Below are positions 48,138 to 57,677 of a stretch of 64,000 nucleotides of DNA, piece by piece. The stretch comes from Paraglaciecola marina (GTDB lineage Bacteria > Pseudomonadota > Gammaproteobacteria > Enterobacterales > Alteromonadaceae). How positions within the stretch are numbered: position 1 is the first letter of the stretch; each line of letters opens with the position of its first letter. The stretch spans positions 124,001 to 188,000 of the forward strand of contig NZ_SAIS01000004.1 of NCBI RefSeq assembly GCF_004360155.1, read 5' to 3'. Position numbers and translations under genes: made by a program. The notes beneath the pieces are model-generated. The model was not told the DNA's origin. It searched no databases and saw only the letters and a program-made list of their open reading frames with translations.

Positions 48138-48635
48138 ATGAAGTTAGCTATCTTATTAATACTGTTTACTAGTGTAGGACTTAGCAAGCAGGTGAATGCG
48201 TTGCAAGTTGGTGATCTCGCTCCCAATTTTTCGCTTTCATCTATGCATAATGAAAATCTTGTTAAACTAAGCGATTTTGCAGGAAAAGTGGTGTATCTGG
48301 ATTTTTGGGCCTCTTGGTGTGGCCCTTGTCGAACCTCTTTCCCTATTCTGTCTAAACTTTATCAAAATTACCACGCACAGGGGTTTGAAATCGTATCGAT
48401 TAACCTGGATGAAAAACCTAAGCTCGCCGAAGCATTTTTGCAACAATATCCAGTATCTTTTGAGCATCTTAGTGGCTTTGGCTCCGAAGTTGACAAAACT
48501 TATGGCGTTAATGCCATGCCTACCGGTATATTCATTGATGCCAAAGGAAAGGTAAGACTTATACATAGGGGATTTAAACCAAACCATAAGCCATTTATTG
48601 AAGCTGTTTTACAAAAATTAATTTCTGAAGTGTAA
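48138..48635 (+). CDS. TlpA-like periplasmic thioredoxin
   Basis: A 165-residue thiol-disulfide protein with a signal peptide ending near KQVNA. The active site is WASWCGPC, preceded by KVVYLDF and followed by a cis-Pro loop NAMPTGIFID. Members of the TlpA/ResA group reduce specific periplasmic disulfides. It starts 19 bases after the GH36 gene and is probably co-transcribed. Its role in a sugar locus is unclear; reduction of Cys-containing exported enzymes of the same locus is a possibility. Confidence 0.88.
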   Translation: MKLAILLILFTSVGLSKQVNALQVGDLAPNFSLSSMHNENLVKLSDFAGKVVYLDFWASWCGPCRTSFPILSKLYQNYHAQGFEIVSINLDEKPKLAEAFLQQYPVSFEHLSGFGSEVDKTYGVNAMPTGIFIDAKGKVRLIHRGFKPNHKPFIEAVLQKLISEV

Positions 48636-48664
48636 CTCAAACTTATAAAGTTGAAAGGCAGCCA

Positions 48665-48699
48665 AGCGAAGTGAAACCTTTTATTGAATAAAAGTTTCA
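48665..48699. promoter_or_regulatory. AgaR-like autoregulatory operator before agaR
   Basis: A near-palindrome: TGAAACCTTTTATT (48672 on) faces GAATAAAAGTTTCA (to about 48699), with one extra base in the left arm, preceded by AAGCGAAG. The TGAAAC/GTTTCA arms are the same element seen in the other operators. It lies about 60-90 bases before agaR. An AT-rich hairpin ending the upstream operon is an alternative reading. Confidence 0.6.
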
Positions 48700-48756
48700 T
48701 TGTGGGTATGATATCGACCAAAACACTTAACACCGAAAGAACCATAAGGAAATTTA

Positions 48757-49533
48757 ATGCGCGATACTAGCCAAAGACGAGTAGAAATATCTAAAATGCT
48801 CAAAGATAAAGGCAGTGTTCAAGTGCCTGCCCTAGCTAGTATATATAACGTATCAACTGTCACCATCAGAAAAGATTTAAGGTTCTTGGAACAGCAAGGC
48901 ATTGCCACTCGTTCATACGGTGGCGCGATGCTTAAAGAAAACGGTATTATCGAAACTGAAGTCACTGTCAATGATAAACAAACTTTACACGCTGAAGAAA
49001 AATCATGCATAGGAACGGTAGCGGCAGACTTAGTTAAAGATGGCGACTCTATCATTTTAGATTCTGGTTCTACTACGCTACAAATAGCCACACACTTAGC
49101 CAATAAAGAAAATGTAACTATTGTGACTAACGGCTTAAACATTTTGAATGAACTATCCCATCATGAAAAACTTAATGTCATGTTATTAGGCGGCACTCTT
49201 AGGCGTAAGAGCCAGTCTTTTTTTGGAAGTTGTGCAGAAAACACCTTAAGAGATCTACATGTAGATAAACTATTTTTAGGGGTAGATGGCTTCCATATGG
49301 AACGAGGGATCACCACTCATTTTGAGGCGGAAGCTCTACTTAATAAACTTATGTGCAGAGTGGCTAGTGAAGTAATCGTCGTCACTGACTCTTCAAAGTT
49401 TGGCCAAGTTTGCCTACATAAAATTTTAGAACCCGCAGGTGTTAGAAGAATAGTGACAGACCAAAATATCCCTCAAGACTATTTAGATGGCTTGAGACGA
49501 CTAGGAATAGAAGTCACCATTGTAGAAATCTAA
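48757..49533 (+). CDS. agaR: DeoR-family transcriptional regulator, AgaR-like
   Basis: A 258-residue repressor with start supported by AAGGAA. The N-terminal helix-turn-helix VPALASIYNVSTVTIRKDL (residues about 24-42) is followed by RSYGGA. The sugar-phosphate-sensing domain has DSGSTTLQIATHLA, VTNGLNI, LLGGTLRRKSQSFFG and FLGVDGFHMERGITTH. DeoR-type AgaR is derepressed by amino-sugar phosphates. The gene is directly beside the GalNAc genes, and the TTTC-repeat operators in the locus resemble the E. coli AgaR motif, so it is the obvious owner of these sites. It likely represses receptor 1, receptor 2, kbaZ, nagP and its own promoter. Confidence 0.85.
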   Translation: MRDTSQRRVEISKMLKDKGSVQVPALASIYNVSTVTIRKDLRFLEQQGIATRSYGGAMLKENGIIETEVTVNDKQTLHAEEKSCIGTVAADLVKDGDSIILDSGSTTLQIATHLANKENVTIVTNGLNILNELSHHEKLNVMLLGGTLRRKSQSFFGSCAENTLRDLHVDKLFLGVDGFHMERGITTHFEAEALLNKLMCRVASEVIVVTDSSKFGQVCLHKILEPAGVRRIVTDQNIPQDYLDGLRRLGIEVTIVEI

Positions 49534-49554
49534 ATTTGTTAGTCGTCAATAAGG

Positions 49555-49578
49555 AAGCATTTAGAGGGTTAAATGCTC
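49555..49578 (+). terminator. Hairpin after agaR
   Basis: AGCATTTA pairs with TAAATGCT around GAGGGT, 22 bases after the agaR stop. The T-run is missing (CTCAGACT follows), so termination may be weak. Confidence 0.45.
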
Positions 49579-49751
49579 TCAGACTAAAAATCACGCTAGT
49601 GCCACTATTAACCAGTAATTCGTAAAGAAAGTTATACACTTCCGCTAAAAATCCTTTTACCTATCTCTAGGGGTAGGCTATTCAACCACAACGCTTTGTG
49701 TAAAATCCGCGCCAAAGTTACCCACTCAAGAAAAGACGAAGGGATACCCAC

Positions 49752-50399
49752 ATGAATTTTCCAAGCCACAGATTTTATGAAGATCTAATCGCATTGTTTT
49801 GTGCTGGAGTTTTAGTGTCTTTTGGCATTGTTTTATTTGAAAAACACAACTTACTTACCGGTGGTACTGCGGGTATTGCAATCATAGGTACTCACTTAAC
49901 TAGCCTTAGTTTTGGTCTGTTATTTTTTCTAGTGAACATTCCCTTTTACTACATTGCATGGACACGTTTAAGTAAACGTTTCACCATTAACACCTTTATA
50001 TCAGTGACTGTGGTATCGGTTATGACAGAGAAAATGGGCTCTTTTATCACTATTTCTCATATTGAGCCGCTCTTTTCTAGCATAGTAGGCGGGATATTAA
50101 TTGGTGTCGGTGTGTTAATCATGTTCAGACACAAATCTAGCTTAGGAGGTCTAGGAATTTTAGCGCTGTACCTGCAAAATAAATTCAATATTCGCGCAGG
50201 TAAATTTGGGTTGTTGATAGATGCATTGATTTTATCTTCATCGATTTTTATTTTTAGCTTTGACTTGGTCATTCTCTCTATTGTTGGAGCAATAACCTTA
50301 AACCTACTCGTTGCCGTTAATCATAAACCGGGACGTTATCAGGCTTACATTGAACCTAAAAACGAGTCTAAAATAACCGACACAGCGACACAGACCTAG
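49752..50399 (+). CDS. YitT family membrane protein
   Basis: A 215-residue inner-membrane protein with about five or six hydrophobic segments and the family motif LLTGGTAGIAII near residues 33-45. AAGGG precedes the ATG. The YitT (DUF161) family has no settled biochemical function in gammaproteobacteria. The C-terminal DUF2179 domain common in Firmicutes homologues is absent, as is usual for the short form. It is convergent with the outer-membrane protein gene. Confidence 0.85.
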   Translation: MNFPSHRFYEDLIALFCAGVLVSFGIVLFEKHNLLTGGTAGIAIIGTHLTSLSFGLLFFLVNIPFYYIAWTRLSKRFTINTFISVTVVSVMTEKMGSFITISHIEPLFSSIVGGILIGVGVLIMFRHKSSLGGLGILALYLQNKFNIRAGKFGLLIDALILSSSIFIFSFDLVILSIVGAITLNLLVAVNHKPGRYQAYIEPKNESKITDTATQT

Positions 50400-50412
50400 A
50401 CGTTAAAACGGC

Positions 50413-51384
50413 TTAGAAATTCAAGGCGTATTTTATCCCCAATTGGGCCCGCGTGTTGTCATCATGCACTTCAAATTTAGCGAACCAATCTAAAGGTACA
50501 AAATTTAAGCTAGACTCAACCTCTATAGCTAGACCATGGCCCGTAGCTAAAAAGTCTTCTGTGAGTTCGGCTCTAGCTCCAAAGCTTTCAGACACATAGC
50601 TGTAGTAGCCAAACACCTCCAGCTGTTGCGAAAACAACTCCACAGTAGTTGCTGCACTAAGCACCAATTTTAATCCGTCAGACGAGACGTTATGGATAAG
50701 CTCTGTTGCGTAGGTTACACCTATGCCTGCTTGGTAACGCACTTCACCAGACGCAAAATTATCGGTCAATAGATGCTCTGCGCTTACCTCAAAACTAAAA
50801 TGGGAGTTAATATTTCCTGAGTATTCTAATTCAAAAAAATTAAGGTCTTTGGCTAAATGTAAAGCTGAGCTAGCTTGGGTATTTTTAAGTTCACCAAACA
50901 CAATTTCAAACTGCCCATGAGCCACATTTTGCACGTGGCGTAAGCCTTTAATCCAACCATCTTTCGATAACCCAGTAGATGAAACCCTACCTTTATAGGT
51001 AGGCAAAACCCCTAGCTCAGTTTTACCATCTTTGGATGCGTAGCGTAAAAATAACCGCCGTAAATACAAATTGTCACTGACACTATGGTTGAAAGTATTA
51101 TGACTAGACGAAAAACTATCACCGGTTACCGCAAAGCCATTAACACTCCAATCGCTGTTTTCACCGAATACCAACGACGGATAAGCCCGAACACGATATT
51201 GATAACGCAAGTCTTTACCAGAACGTTCATCTAGCCTTATCTGCGTATCGAGTTTTCCAGAAAACTCAGCACTATTAGCCACACTAAGAAATAAAAAGCC
51301 TGAAAACCAAAACGACCAAAGCAGCTTGACCTGCTTTGGCCGTTTTAATGTGGTTAAGGAATCATCTATAATTTGAATAAACAA
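50413..51384 (-). CDS. Putative outer-membrane beta-barrel protein, start uncertain
   Basis: About 323 residues. After a signal peptide (VKLLWSFWFSGFLFLSVANSA, cut before EFSG) the protein alternates polar and aromatic residues and ends in KYALNF, as outer-membrane barrels do. I do not recognise a family; porin-like or transport roles are possible. The only available start for the complete signal peptide is a TTG at 51384 with a poorly spaced AGGA. A dps terminator hairpin (51309-51346) lies inside codons about 13-26, so expression may depend on read-through from dps. Confidence 0.6.
   Translation of the reverse strand: MFIQIIDDSLTTLKRPKQVKLLWSFWFSGFLFLSVANSAEFSGKLDTQIRLDERSGKDLRYQYRVRAYPSLVFGENSDWSVNGFAVTGDSFSSSHNTFNHSVSDNLYLRRLFLRYASKDGKTELGVLPTYKGRVSSTGLSKDGWIKGLRHVQNVAHGQFEIVFGELKNTQASSALHLAKDLNFFELEYSGNINSHFSFEVSAEHLLTDNFASGEVRYQAGIGVTYATELIHNVSSDGLKLVLSAATTVELFSQQLEVFGYYSYVSESFGARAELTEDFLATGHGLAIEVESSLNFVPLDWFAKFEVHDDNTRAQLGIKYALNF
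51303..51346 (-). terminator. Strong hairpin downstream of dps, inside the barrel gene
   Basis: In minus-strand RNA, AAAACGGCCAAAGCAG pairs with CTGCTTTGGTCGTTTT: 16 bp with one G-U, loop GTCAAG, then GGTTTTC. On the plus strand the G-U becomes an A-C mismatch, so minus-strand use (dps) is favoured. It starts 64 bases after the dps stop. Confidence 0.8.
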
Positions 51385-51409
51385 GATCCTGCAAGTTAAG
51401 TGAGGTCGA

Positions 51410-51877
51410 TTAGCTTAACGCTCTTAGCATCCAAGCTGTTTTCTCATGAATTCGCATTCTATCAGAGACAAGCGCCGCAGAAGACTCATCATCAGCTTCT
51501 TGAGCTGACACTAACACTTTACGGCACGTCTTCACTACAGCTTCGTGGCCAGCTAATAAGATTTTTACCATTTCAGTACCAGAAGGTACACCATCAACTT
51601 CTGCAATTGAACTCAACTTAGCGAACTCTTTATATGTTCCGGGTGCCGCCACGTCTAGGGTACGAATACGTTCTGCGATATCATCTACAGCAACGGCTAG
51701 TTCGGTGTAATGCTCTTCAAACATTAGGTGAAGCTCTCTGAACTGTGCACCTGTTACGTTCCAATGAAAGTTATGGGTTTGAAGATACAAGGTATATGAA
51801 TCGGCAAGTAAGCACTTTAACCCTTGGGCGATAACTCCACGGTCTTGCTCATTAATACCAATGTTAATTGAACTCAT
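51410..51877 (-). CDS. dps: Dps ferritin-like DNA-protection protein
   Basis: A 155-residue member of the Dps/miniferritin family, which assembles into a 12-mer that oxidises and stores iron and protects DNA from peroxide. The intersubunit ferroxidase residues are present in [10 protein letters not shown] and [22 protein letters not shown] (His, His, Asp, Glu). The N-terminus is short, lacking the Lys-rich DNA-binding tail of E. coli Dps. AGAGGAC precedes the ATG. It has its own terminator. An inverted repeat at 51969-51992 lies upstream. Confidence 0.95.
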   Translation of the reverse strand: MSSINIGINEQDRGVIAQGLKCLLADSYTLYLQTHNFHWNVTGAQFRELHLMFEEHYTELAVAVDDIAERIRTLDVAAPGTYKEFAKLSSIAEVDGVPSGTEMVKILLAGHEAVVKTCRKVLVSAQEADDESSAALVSDRMRIHEKTAWMLRALS

Positions 51878-51968
51878 TGTGTTGTCCTCTTATTTGATTG
51901 GATAAAAGCATAGACCTTGCGGAGTCTTTTAACCATTGAATAAAATTAAACTTCAGCTTCTATAAAAC

Positions 51969-51992
51969 CTATCAATAATCAAAAAATGATAG
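51969..51992. repeat. Inverted repeat CTATCA-N12-TGATAG between the VOC gene and dps
   Basis: Perfect 6-bp arms. On the minus strand it is followed by GTTTTATAG, so it may end the aldehyde dehydrogenase-VOC transcript. It is also about 95 bases upstream of dps and its TGATAG/CTATCA arms recall OxyR-type sites, so an operator role is an alternative. Confidence 0.4.
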
Positions 51993-52040
51993 CTAACTAA
52001 GACTGAAGGTATTCTGAGTATTCCATATTAAGCAAGATCT

Positions 52041-52460
52041 TCAGCTTGCAAATAATTGCTCAATATCTTGAAATGCCTTAAATTCTAGGGCATTTCCACA
52101 AGGGTCAAGAAAAAACATGGTGGCTTGCTCGCCAACTTGCCCCTTAAATCTTATATGGGGCTCTATCACGAAATCTACAAGGGCCGACTGCAATTTTTCA
52201 CTTAAAGCTTGCCAATCTTGCCACTCAAGCACCACCCCAAAGTGTGGCACAGGCACGGCATGACTATCGACTATATTATGCTGCGGTAAACTCGGCATTT
52301 CTGCCACCAAATGGGTTACCAGTTGATGTCCAAAAAGATTCCAATCAATCCACTGCTGCGAGCTACGGCCTTTGGAACAGCCTAATAACTGTCCATAAAA
52401 AACTTCTGAATCTTGTAAATTTGTTACAGGAATAGCCAAGTGAAAAGGAGCAACTGACAT
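52041..52460 (-). CDS. VOC (glyoxalase/bleomycin-resistance) family protein
   Basis: A 139-residue single VOC protein. It starts with [23 protein letters not shown], a typical first beta-alpha-beta unit, and ends with [20 protein letters not shown], including the metal-ligand Glu. The length and the motif [17 protein letters not shown] suggest the dioxygenase-like branch. It begins 8 bases after the aldehyde dehydrogenase stop, so it is co-transcribed. Function unknown; aldehyde or dicarbonyl detoxification would fit the neighbour. Confidence 0.85.
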   Translation of the reverse strand: MSVAPFHLAIPVTNLQDSEVFYGQLLGCSKGRSSQQWIDWNLFGHQLVTHLVAEMPSLPQHNIVDSHAVPVPHFGVVLEWQDWQALSEKLQSALVDFVIEPHIRFKGQVGEQATMFFLDPCGNALEFKAFQDIEQLFAS

Positions 52461-52468
52461 AAGGTCAC

Positions 52469-53878
52469 CTAGAGTAGTTTTTTAAGAATTTTAAATTTTT
52501 TCGATGTAAAAGGCGGGTACCTAAGGGGGACATCAAACCAAAAACTGCGCTTCATTACCGTTTTTAAATGGCTAAAATTATCAAAGCCAATTTTACCATG
52601 GTAGGCCCCCATACCACTGGCCCCAACGCCACCAAAAGGTAAATTAGGGTTAAGCGCAAACATAAAACCATCATTTATACCAACCATACCTGCACTCGTT
52701 TGCTGTAATACAGTTTGTTCAAAGGTCTTATTTTTTGTATATAAATATAGAGATAAAGGTTTAGCTCTTTTACTCACAAAGGGCACTGCCTGCTCGATAT
52801 TATCAAGGGTGATAATGGGTAAAACAGGACCAAAAATTTCCTGTTCCATCAGAGGGCTATCTTCTGCTGGCTCCAGCACTATGGTTGGTTGTATATACTT
52901 AGTCGACTCATCACTTTCACCACCATACACAACATTTTGTCCATCAAGATAGTTAACAATACGCGCAAAGTGTCGTGCATTTACAATGCGCCCATAATCA
53001 TCACTTGCTGAAACCTTAGCAGTATAAAATTCTGCAATCTTTACTTTTATGGCGTCGATTAACTTAGGTGCAAAAGACTTTTCTACCAAAACGTAATCTG
53101 GAGCCACACAGGTTTGCCCTGCGTTCATAAACTTGCTCCACACAATCCGTGACGCCGTTACCTCAAGGTCGGTATTACTATCAACAATACAAGGACTTTT
53201 ACCCCCTAACTCAAGGGTAACTGGAGTTAAAAACTCAGCAGCAGCACGCATCACAATTTTACCCACCACTTCACCGCCTGTGTATATGATGTGATCAAAT
53301 TGGTTTTGCAATAACTCAGAGGTTTCATCTACCGCCCCTTCAACCACCTCCACAGCTAGTTGATCTAAGTACTTAGGAATTTGTTCCGCTAATAACCCAG
53401 AGATATTTGGTGAGAGTTCTGATGGTTTTATCAGTGCGCAATTACCAGCTGAAATGGCTGCAATCAAAGGCCCTAATACCAAGAGTAAAGGGTAATTCCA
53501 TGCTCCAATTATGAGAACTGTGCCCAAAGGTTCAGGTAATACATAACTTTTCCCCGGCTGGGCTGCAATAGGAGTAGAGACTTTGCGAGGCTTCATCCAT
53601 TTTTTTAAATGCTTTACTGTATGCTCAACTTCACTTATCACACCACCTAGCTCCGCAGTCCATGACTCCATATCACAGCGACCTAAGTCTTTTTGTAGTG
53701 CTAATAAAATTGGCTCTTGCTTTTCAGCAACCAATTTTTTGATTCGTTGCAGCTGCGCTATGCGCCACTCAATATTTTTTGTATGGCCGGCAGCAAAGGT
53801 CTGACGTAAGCCCTCAATTTTAGGGCTTATAAGAGATAAATTGGTGGTGCATCTATCGGAAGAGGAGTCGGTTAACAT
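52469..53878 (-). CDS. Class 3 aldehyde dehydrogenase (coniferyl/fatty aldehyde type)
   Basis: A 469-residue NAD(P)-dependent aldehyde dehydrogenase of the short, class 3-like branch that oxidises fatty or aromatic aldehydes. Motifs: [11 protein letters not shown] (cofactor domain), [12 protein letters not shown] equivalent as YTGGEVVGK, catalytic Glu in LELGGKSP and catalytic Cys in [11 protein letters not shown], followed by EEIFGPVLP as [10 protein letters not shown]. The C-terminus is extended with basic residues ([10 protein letters not shown]), which in membrane-associated members can bind lipid. It is the first gene of a two-gene operon with the VOC protein. Confidence 0.92.
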   Translation of the reverse strand: MLTDSSSDRCTTNLSLISPKIEGLRQTFAAGHTKNIEWRIAQLQRIKKLVAEKQEPILLALQKDLGRCDMESWTAELGGVISEVEHTVKHLKKWMKPRKVSTPIAAQPGKSYVLPEPLGTVLIIGAWNYPLLLVLGPLIAAISAGNCALIKPSELSPNISGLLAEQIPKYLDQLAVEVVEGAVDETSELLQNQFDHIIYTGGEVVGKIVMRAAAEFLTPVTLELGGKSPCIVDSNTDLEVTASRIVWSKFMNAGQTCVAPDYVLVEKSFAPKLIDAIKVKIAEFYTAKVSASDDYGRIVNARHFARIVNYLDGQNVVYGGESDESTKYIQPTIVLEPAEDSPLMEQEIFGPVLPIITLDNIEQAVPFVSKRAKPLSLYLYTKNKTFEQTVLQQTSAGMVGINDGFMFALNPNLPFGGVGASGMGAYHGKIGFDNFSHLKTVMKRSFWFDVPLRYPPFTSKKFKILKKLL

Positions 53879-53984
53879 AGCTCACTTGTGTCTCAAGTAC
53901 ATTTAAGTGGCCATGTTAACCCACATTGTGAGCTAGATGAAATTTACGACTTAACGAATAGCCCACGAAAAATTTTTAGTCCAA

Positions 53985-55022
53985 TCACACTTGATTGACT
54001 TGCTCTACTAGAGTGAAACTACTGTTTTCAGTTCCTTTGACAAAGACAGTACATTGCCCCCAACTTTCCGGGATCGTCCATGTCAAATCATTAGCTATGG
54101 TGCTACGAGAACGCTTGTTATCGCAACGGATCTCCATTTCATCTAACTGGCCGTTAATATTATTCATGGAAAAGCTATTTCTAGTTAGCTGATGGGTCCA
54201 ATTACGGCTGCCTTGCAATCTGGCTGCTCGGGCAATTGGTTGGTCACTATTGAGCACTTCTTTAATTTTAGCTACGTACACCTCTAAAGGTTTCGCAGCC
54301 TCAGCACCATTTTTCGATTCAACCAAATGTTTATAGGTTTCTAATGCTGCAGGAAGCTGGTTATCTTGTAGTTGCAGTATAAACAAACGAGATTGCAGAT
54401 ACTGATAGTTTTGTGTGCCTAAGGCATCTTCTCCACTTAGCACTCCTCGAAAACTAGATGCTAATTCACGGTGGCTATCTTTCGTCGCATTCGCGAAATT
54501 TGCATCTAGCAACCAATACCAAGCACTCTCTGTTCGATTCCATAACTTATCTTCTTTAAATTCTTGTAAACCTAACTCTGCACTCTCAAAGTCCTGCTCG
54601 GCAATGGCATTAGATATTTTTATATACTTGTTACGAAATTTTCGACGAACGCCAGATTCTTTATTATTGTCTAATTTAAAGTCCAGTTGCACTCGAGTTT
54701 GGCACTGTTCAATGGCTTCACCGCCTCGCGTGGCTGGGTTATATTGCCACTTTTCAACAGAACGCAACGCTGCCTTTTCTAAACTAGCAATGCCACTAGA
54801 ATCTGTGACTATCGGGTCTAGCACTTTGCCATCATCACCAATCACAAAGCTAACTTGCACCCAACCTTCTTGCTTCAACCTTGCAGCACTCATTGGATAT
54901 TTAGGAGGTACGCGTTCAATGGGCTCAGCCACAATGACTGTATCAAAGATTTCGGCTTTTACAGGGCTTTCTGCCTGACTTAAGAGAGGTAAAACCAATA
55001 AACCTAAGAGTGAATATTTCAC
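53985..55022 (-). CDS. TonB C-terminal-domain protein, periplasmic, with TPR-like tail
   Basis: About 345 residues. The GTG at 55022 is preferred over the ATG at 55082 because AAGGA lies six bases before it and the product then starts with a signal peptide (VKYSLLGLLVLPLLSQA). The TonB C-terminal fold is at the N-terminus (about 28-115: RVPPKYPMSAARLKQEGWVQVSFVI, VEKWQYNPA). The rest is mostly helical and repeat-like and ends with a small beta region. It has no transmembrane anchor or proline-rich spacer, so it cannot act as a classical TonB with ExbBD. It may bind receptors or use the fold for other contacts. It follows purA in the same direction, separated by a terminator. Confidence 0.78.
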   Translation of the reverse strand: MKYSLLGLLVLPLLSQAESPVKAEIFDTVIVAEPIERVPPKYPMSAARLKQEGWVQVSFVIGDDGKVLDPIVTDSSGIASLEKAALRSVEKWQYNPATRGGEAIEQCQTRVQLDFKLDNNKESGVRRKFRNKYIKISNAIAEQDFESAELGLQEFKEDKLWNRTESAWYWLLDANFANATKDSHRELASSFRGVLSGEDALGTQNYQYLQSRLFILQLQDNQLPAALETYKHLVESKNGAEAAKPLEVYVAKIKEVLNSDQPIARAARLQGSRNWTHQLTRNSFSMNNINGQLDEMEIRCDNKRSRSTIANDLTWTIPESWGQCTVFVKGTENSSFTLVEQVNQV

Positions 55023-55114
55023 ATGCAATCCTTGTTTGACTAAATACTGTATAAAAAAATACCAAAGTAACGACAGGCGCACAATACCCTAGGAACTGTT
55101 TTATATACAAGTAC

Positions 55115-55140
55115 AAAAAAGGCTGCAAGTTGCAGCCTTT
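55115..55140 (-). terminator. Terminator of purA
   Basis: A perfect stem AAAGGCTGCAA/TTGCAGCCTTT at 55118-55140 with further A/T flanks, read into TTTTTTG on the minus strand. It starts about 25 bases after the purA stop. Confidence 0.85.
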
Positions 55141-55164
55141 CTTTAAATAGTGAGTATTAACTAA

Positions 55165-56541
<1,377 letters not shown>

Positions 56542-56582
56542 TTATAATCAATTTAACGGAAATATGACTGGATAAAAAAGGG

Positions 56583-56780
56583 CTAAATGAGATACAGCAA
56601 ACTTACCAAGCCAATTGTGACTAAAACTCCCCCTGTAGTTTTTAAATGATTTGAGGGCTGCAATGACATCTGCAATAAATATTGCTGCCATTTTTTAGTA
56701 AATAACATAGGCCCAAACCCCTCAATCACTAACACTGCAGCCAATGCTATTAGTAGGGTGTCGGTTAAGGTGTAACTCAT
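56583..56780 (-). CDS. DUF2065 small membrane protein (YjeT-like)
   Basis: A 65-residue protein with two hydrophobic helices (LLIALAAVLVIEGFGPMLF and the C-terminal GVLVTIGLVSLLYLI), separated by a basic WQQYLLQM loop. This is the YjeT/DUF2065 form usually found between hflC and purA. Here purA follows as expected, but the gene upstream is a response regulator and not hflC. Function unknown. Confidence 0.88.
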   Translation of the reverse strand: MSYTLTDTLLIALAAVLVIEGFGPMLFTKKWQQYLLQMSLQPSNHLKTTGGVLVTIGLVSLLYLI

Positions 56781-56854
56781 GAAATGGTGCTCAGCAAAAT
56801 AATGAAGGGCACAGGTTAACCCATTCTATGTATTAAGCCCAATGCATCACTTTT

Positions 56855-57589
56855 TCAAATATGACTATCAACCACTCCTTCAGGATTAAACTTATATCCC
56901 ACTCCCCATACGGTTTGAACTATTTGTGGTGAGGTAGCATCAGCTTCTATTTTTGCGCGCAACCGATTGATATGAGAGTTAACAGTATGCTCATAACCGC
57001 TATGGTGATAACCCCAAACCGTTTCTAAAAGTTGGCTACGATTGAATACTTGATTAGGATGACTCGCTAAATGATGCAACAATTCAAACTCTGTGGCAGT
57101 CAACTCTAAGGTGTTATCTGCCAGCACCACTTGGTGGTTTTTTTGATTGATTTGTAAGTTACCAATAGTCAATATTTTTTCATCACTAGTTGGTGTAGCC
57201 TGACTAGTTACATTTTGCATCACATGTACTTTTCGTAGTTGCGATCGCACCCTTGCCTGCAATTCGCGGGCGCTGAATGGTTTAGTCATATAATCGTCAG
57301 CCCCTAACTCTAAGCCCAACACTCTGTCGGTTTCTGAGCTTTTGGCAGTTAACATAATAATCGCTTGTGAAGGCTTTTTATCACGCACTTGACGGCAAAT
57401 ATCTAAGCCACTCACCCCAGGCAACATTACATCAAGTATCAACAAGGAGTAGTCATTTTGTGTCGCAAGCATTAATGCTTGAGCGCCATTTTCTTGAATG
57501 CTAACTTCGACCCCCAACTCTTGTAAATTAACACTAATTAGCTCCGCAATATCACGGTCATCTTCTACTAACAACACAGTGTCAGACAT
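56855..57589 (-). CDS. OmpR/PhoB-family response regulator without adjacent kinase
   Basis: About 244 residues; the ATG at 57589 (MSDTVLLVEDD) fits with AGGAG eight bases upstream. The receiver domain has the acidic pair ED/D at residues about 9-12, the phosphoacceptor Asp in LLILDVMLPG and Lys in DYMTKPF. A winged-helix effector domain follows (about 140-240: LTATEFELLHHLASHP, SQLLETVWGY, VNSHINRLRAKIE, QTVWGVGYKF). No histidine kinase lies within the window on either side. It is downstream of two spondin-domain genes, whose upstream region has an 11-bp tandem repeat typical of sites for this family. Confidence 0.93.
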   Translation of the reverse strand: MSDTVLLVEDDRDIAELISVNLQELGVEVSIQENGAQALMLATQNDYSLLILDVMLPGVSGLDICRQVRDKKPSQAIIMLTAKSSETDRVLGLELGADDYMTKPFSARELQARVRSQLRKVHVMQNVTSQATPTSDEKILTIGNLQINQKNHQVVLADNTLELTATEFELLHHLASHPNQVFNRSQLLETVWGYHHSGYEHTVNSHINRLRAKIEADATSPQIVQTVWGVGYKFNPEGVVDSHI

Positions 57590-57622
57590 ATTATTCACTC
57601 CTACTACTTTTTATTTGAGTCA

Positions 57623-57667
57623 AAACTAAAAAACGCTCAATACTTTAATATTGAGCGTTTTTAGTTT
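57623..57667 (-). terminator. Terminator of the spondin-domain operon
   Basis: A long inverted repeat, AAACTAAAAACGCTCAATA facing TATTGAGCGTTTTTTAGTTT, in minus-strand RNA, with T-runs in the 3' arm. It lies directly after the second spondin-domain gene and separates it from the response regulator gene. Confidence 0.88.
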
Positions 57668-57677
57668 GCTCAATACC

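Noticed and set aside
48267-48587. 106-codon minus-strand frame
   Set aside because: Antisense to the TlpA-like gene, which has an unmistakable WCGPC active site.
54415-54978. 187-codon plus-strand frame
   Set aside because: It is antisense to the TonB-domain protein gene, whose fold, signal peptide and ribosome site are clear.
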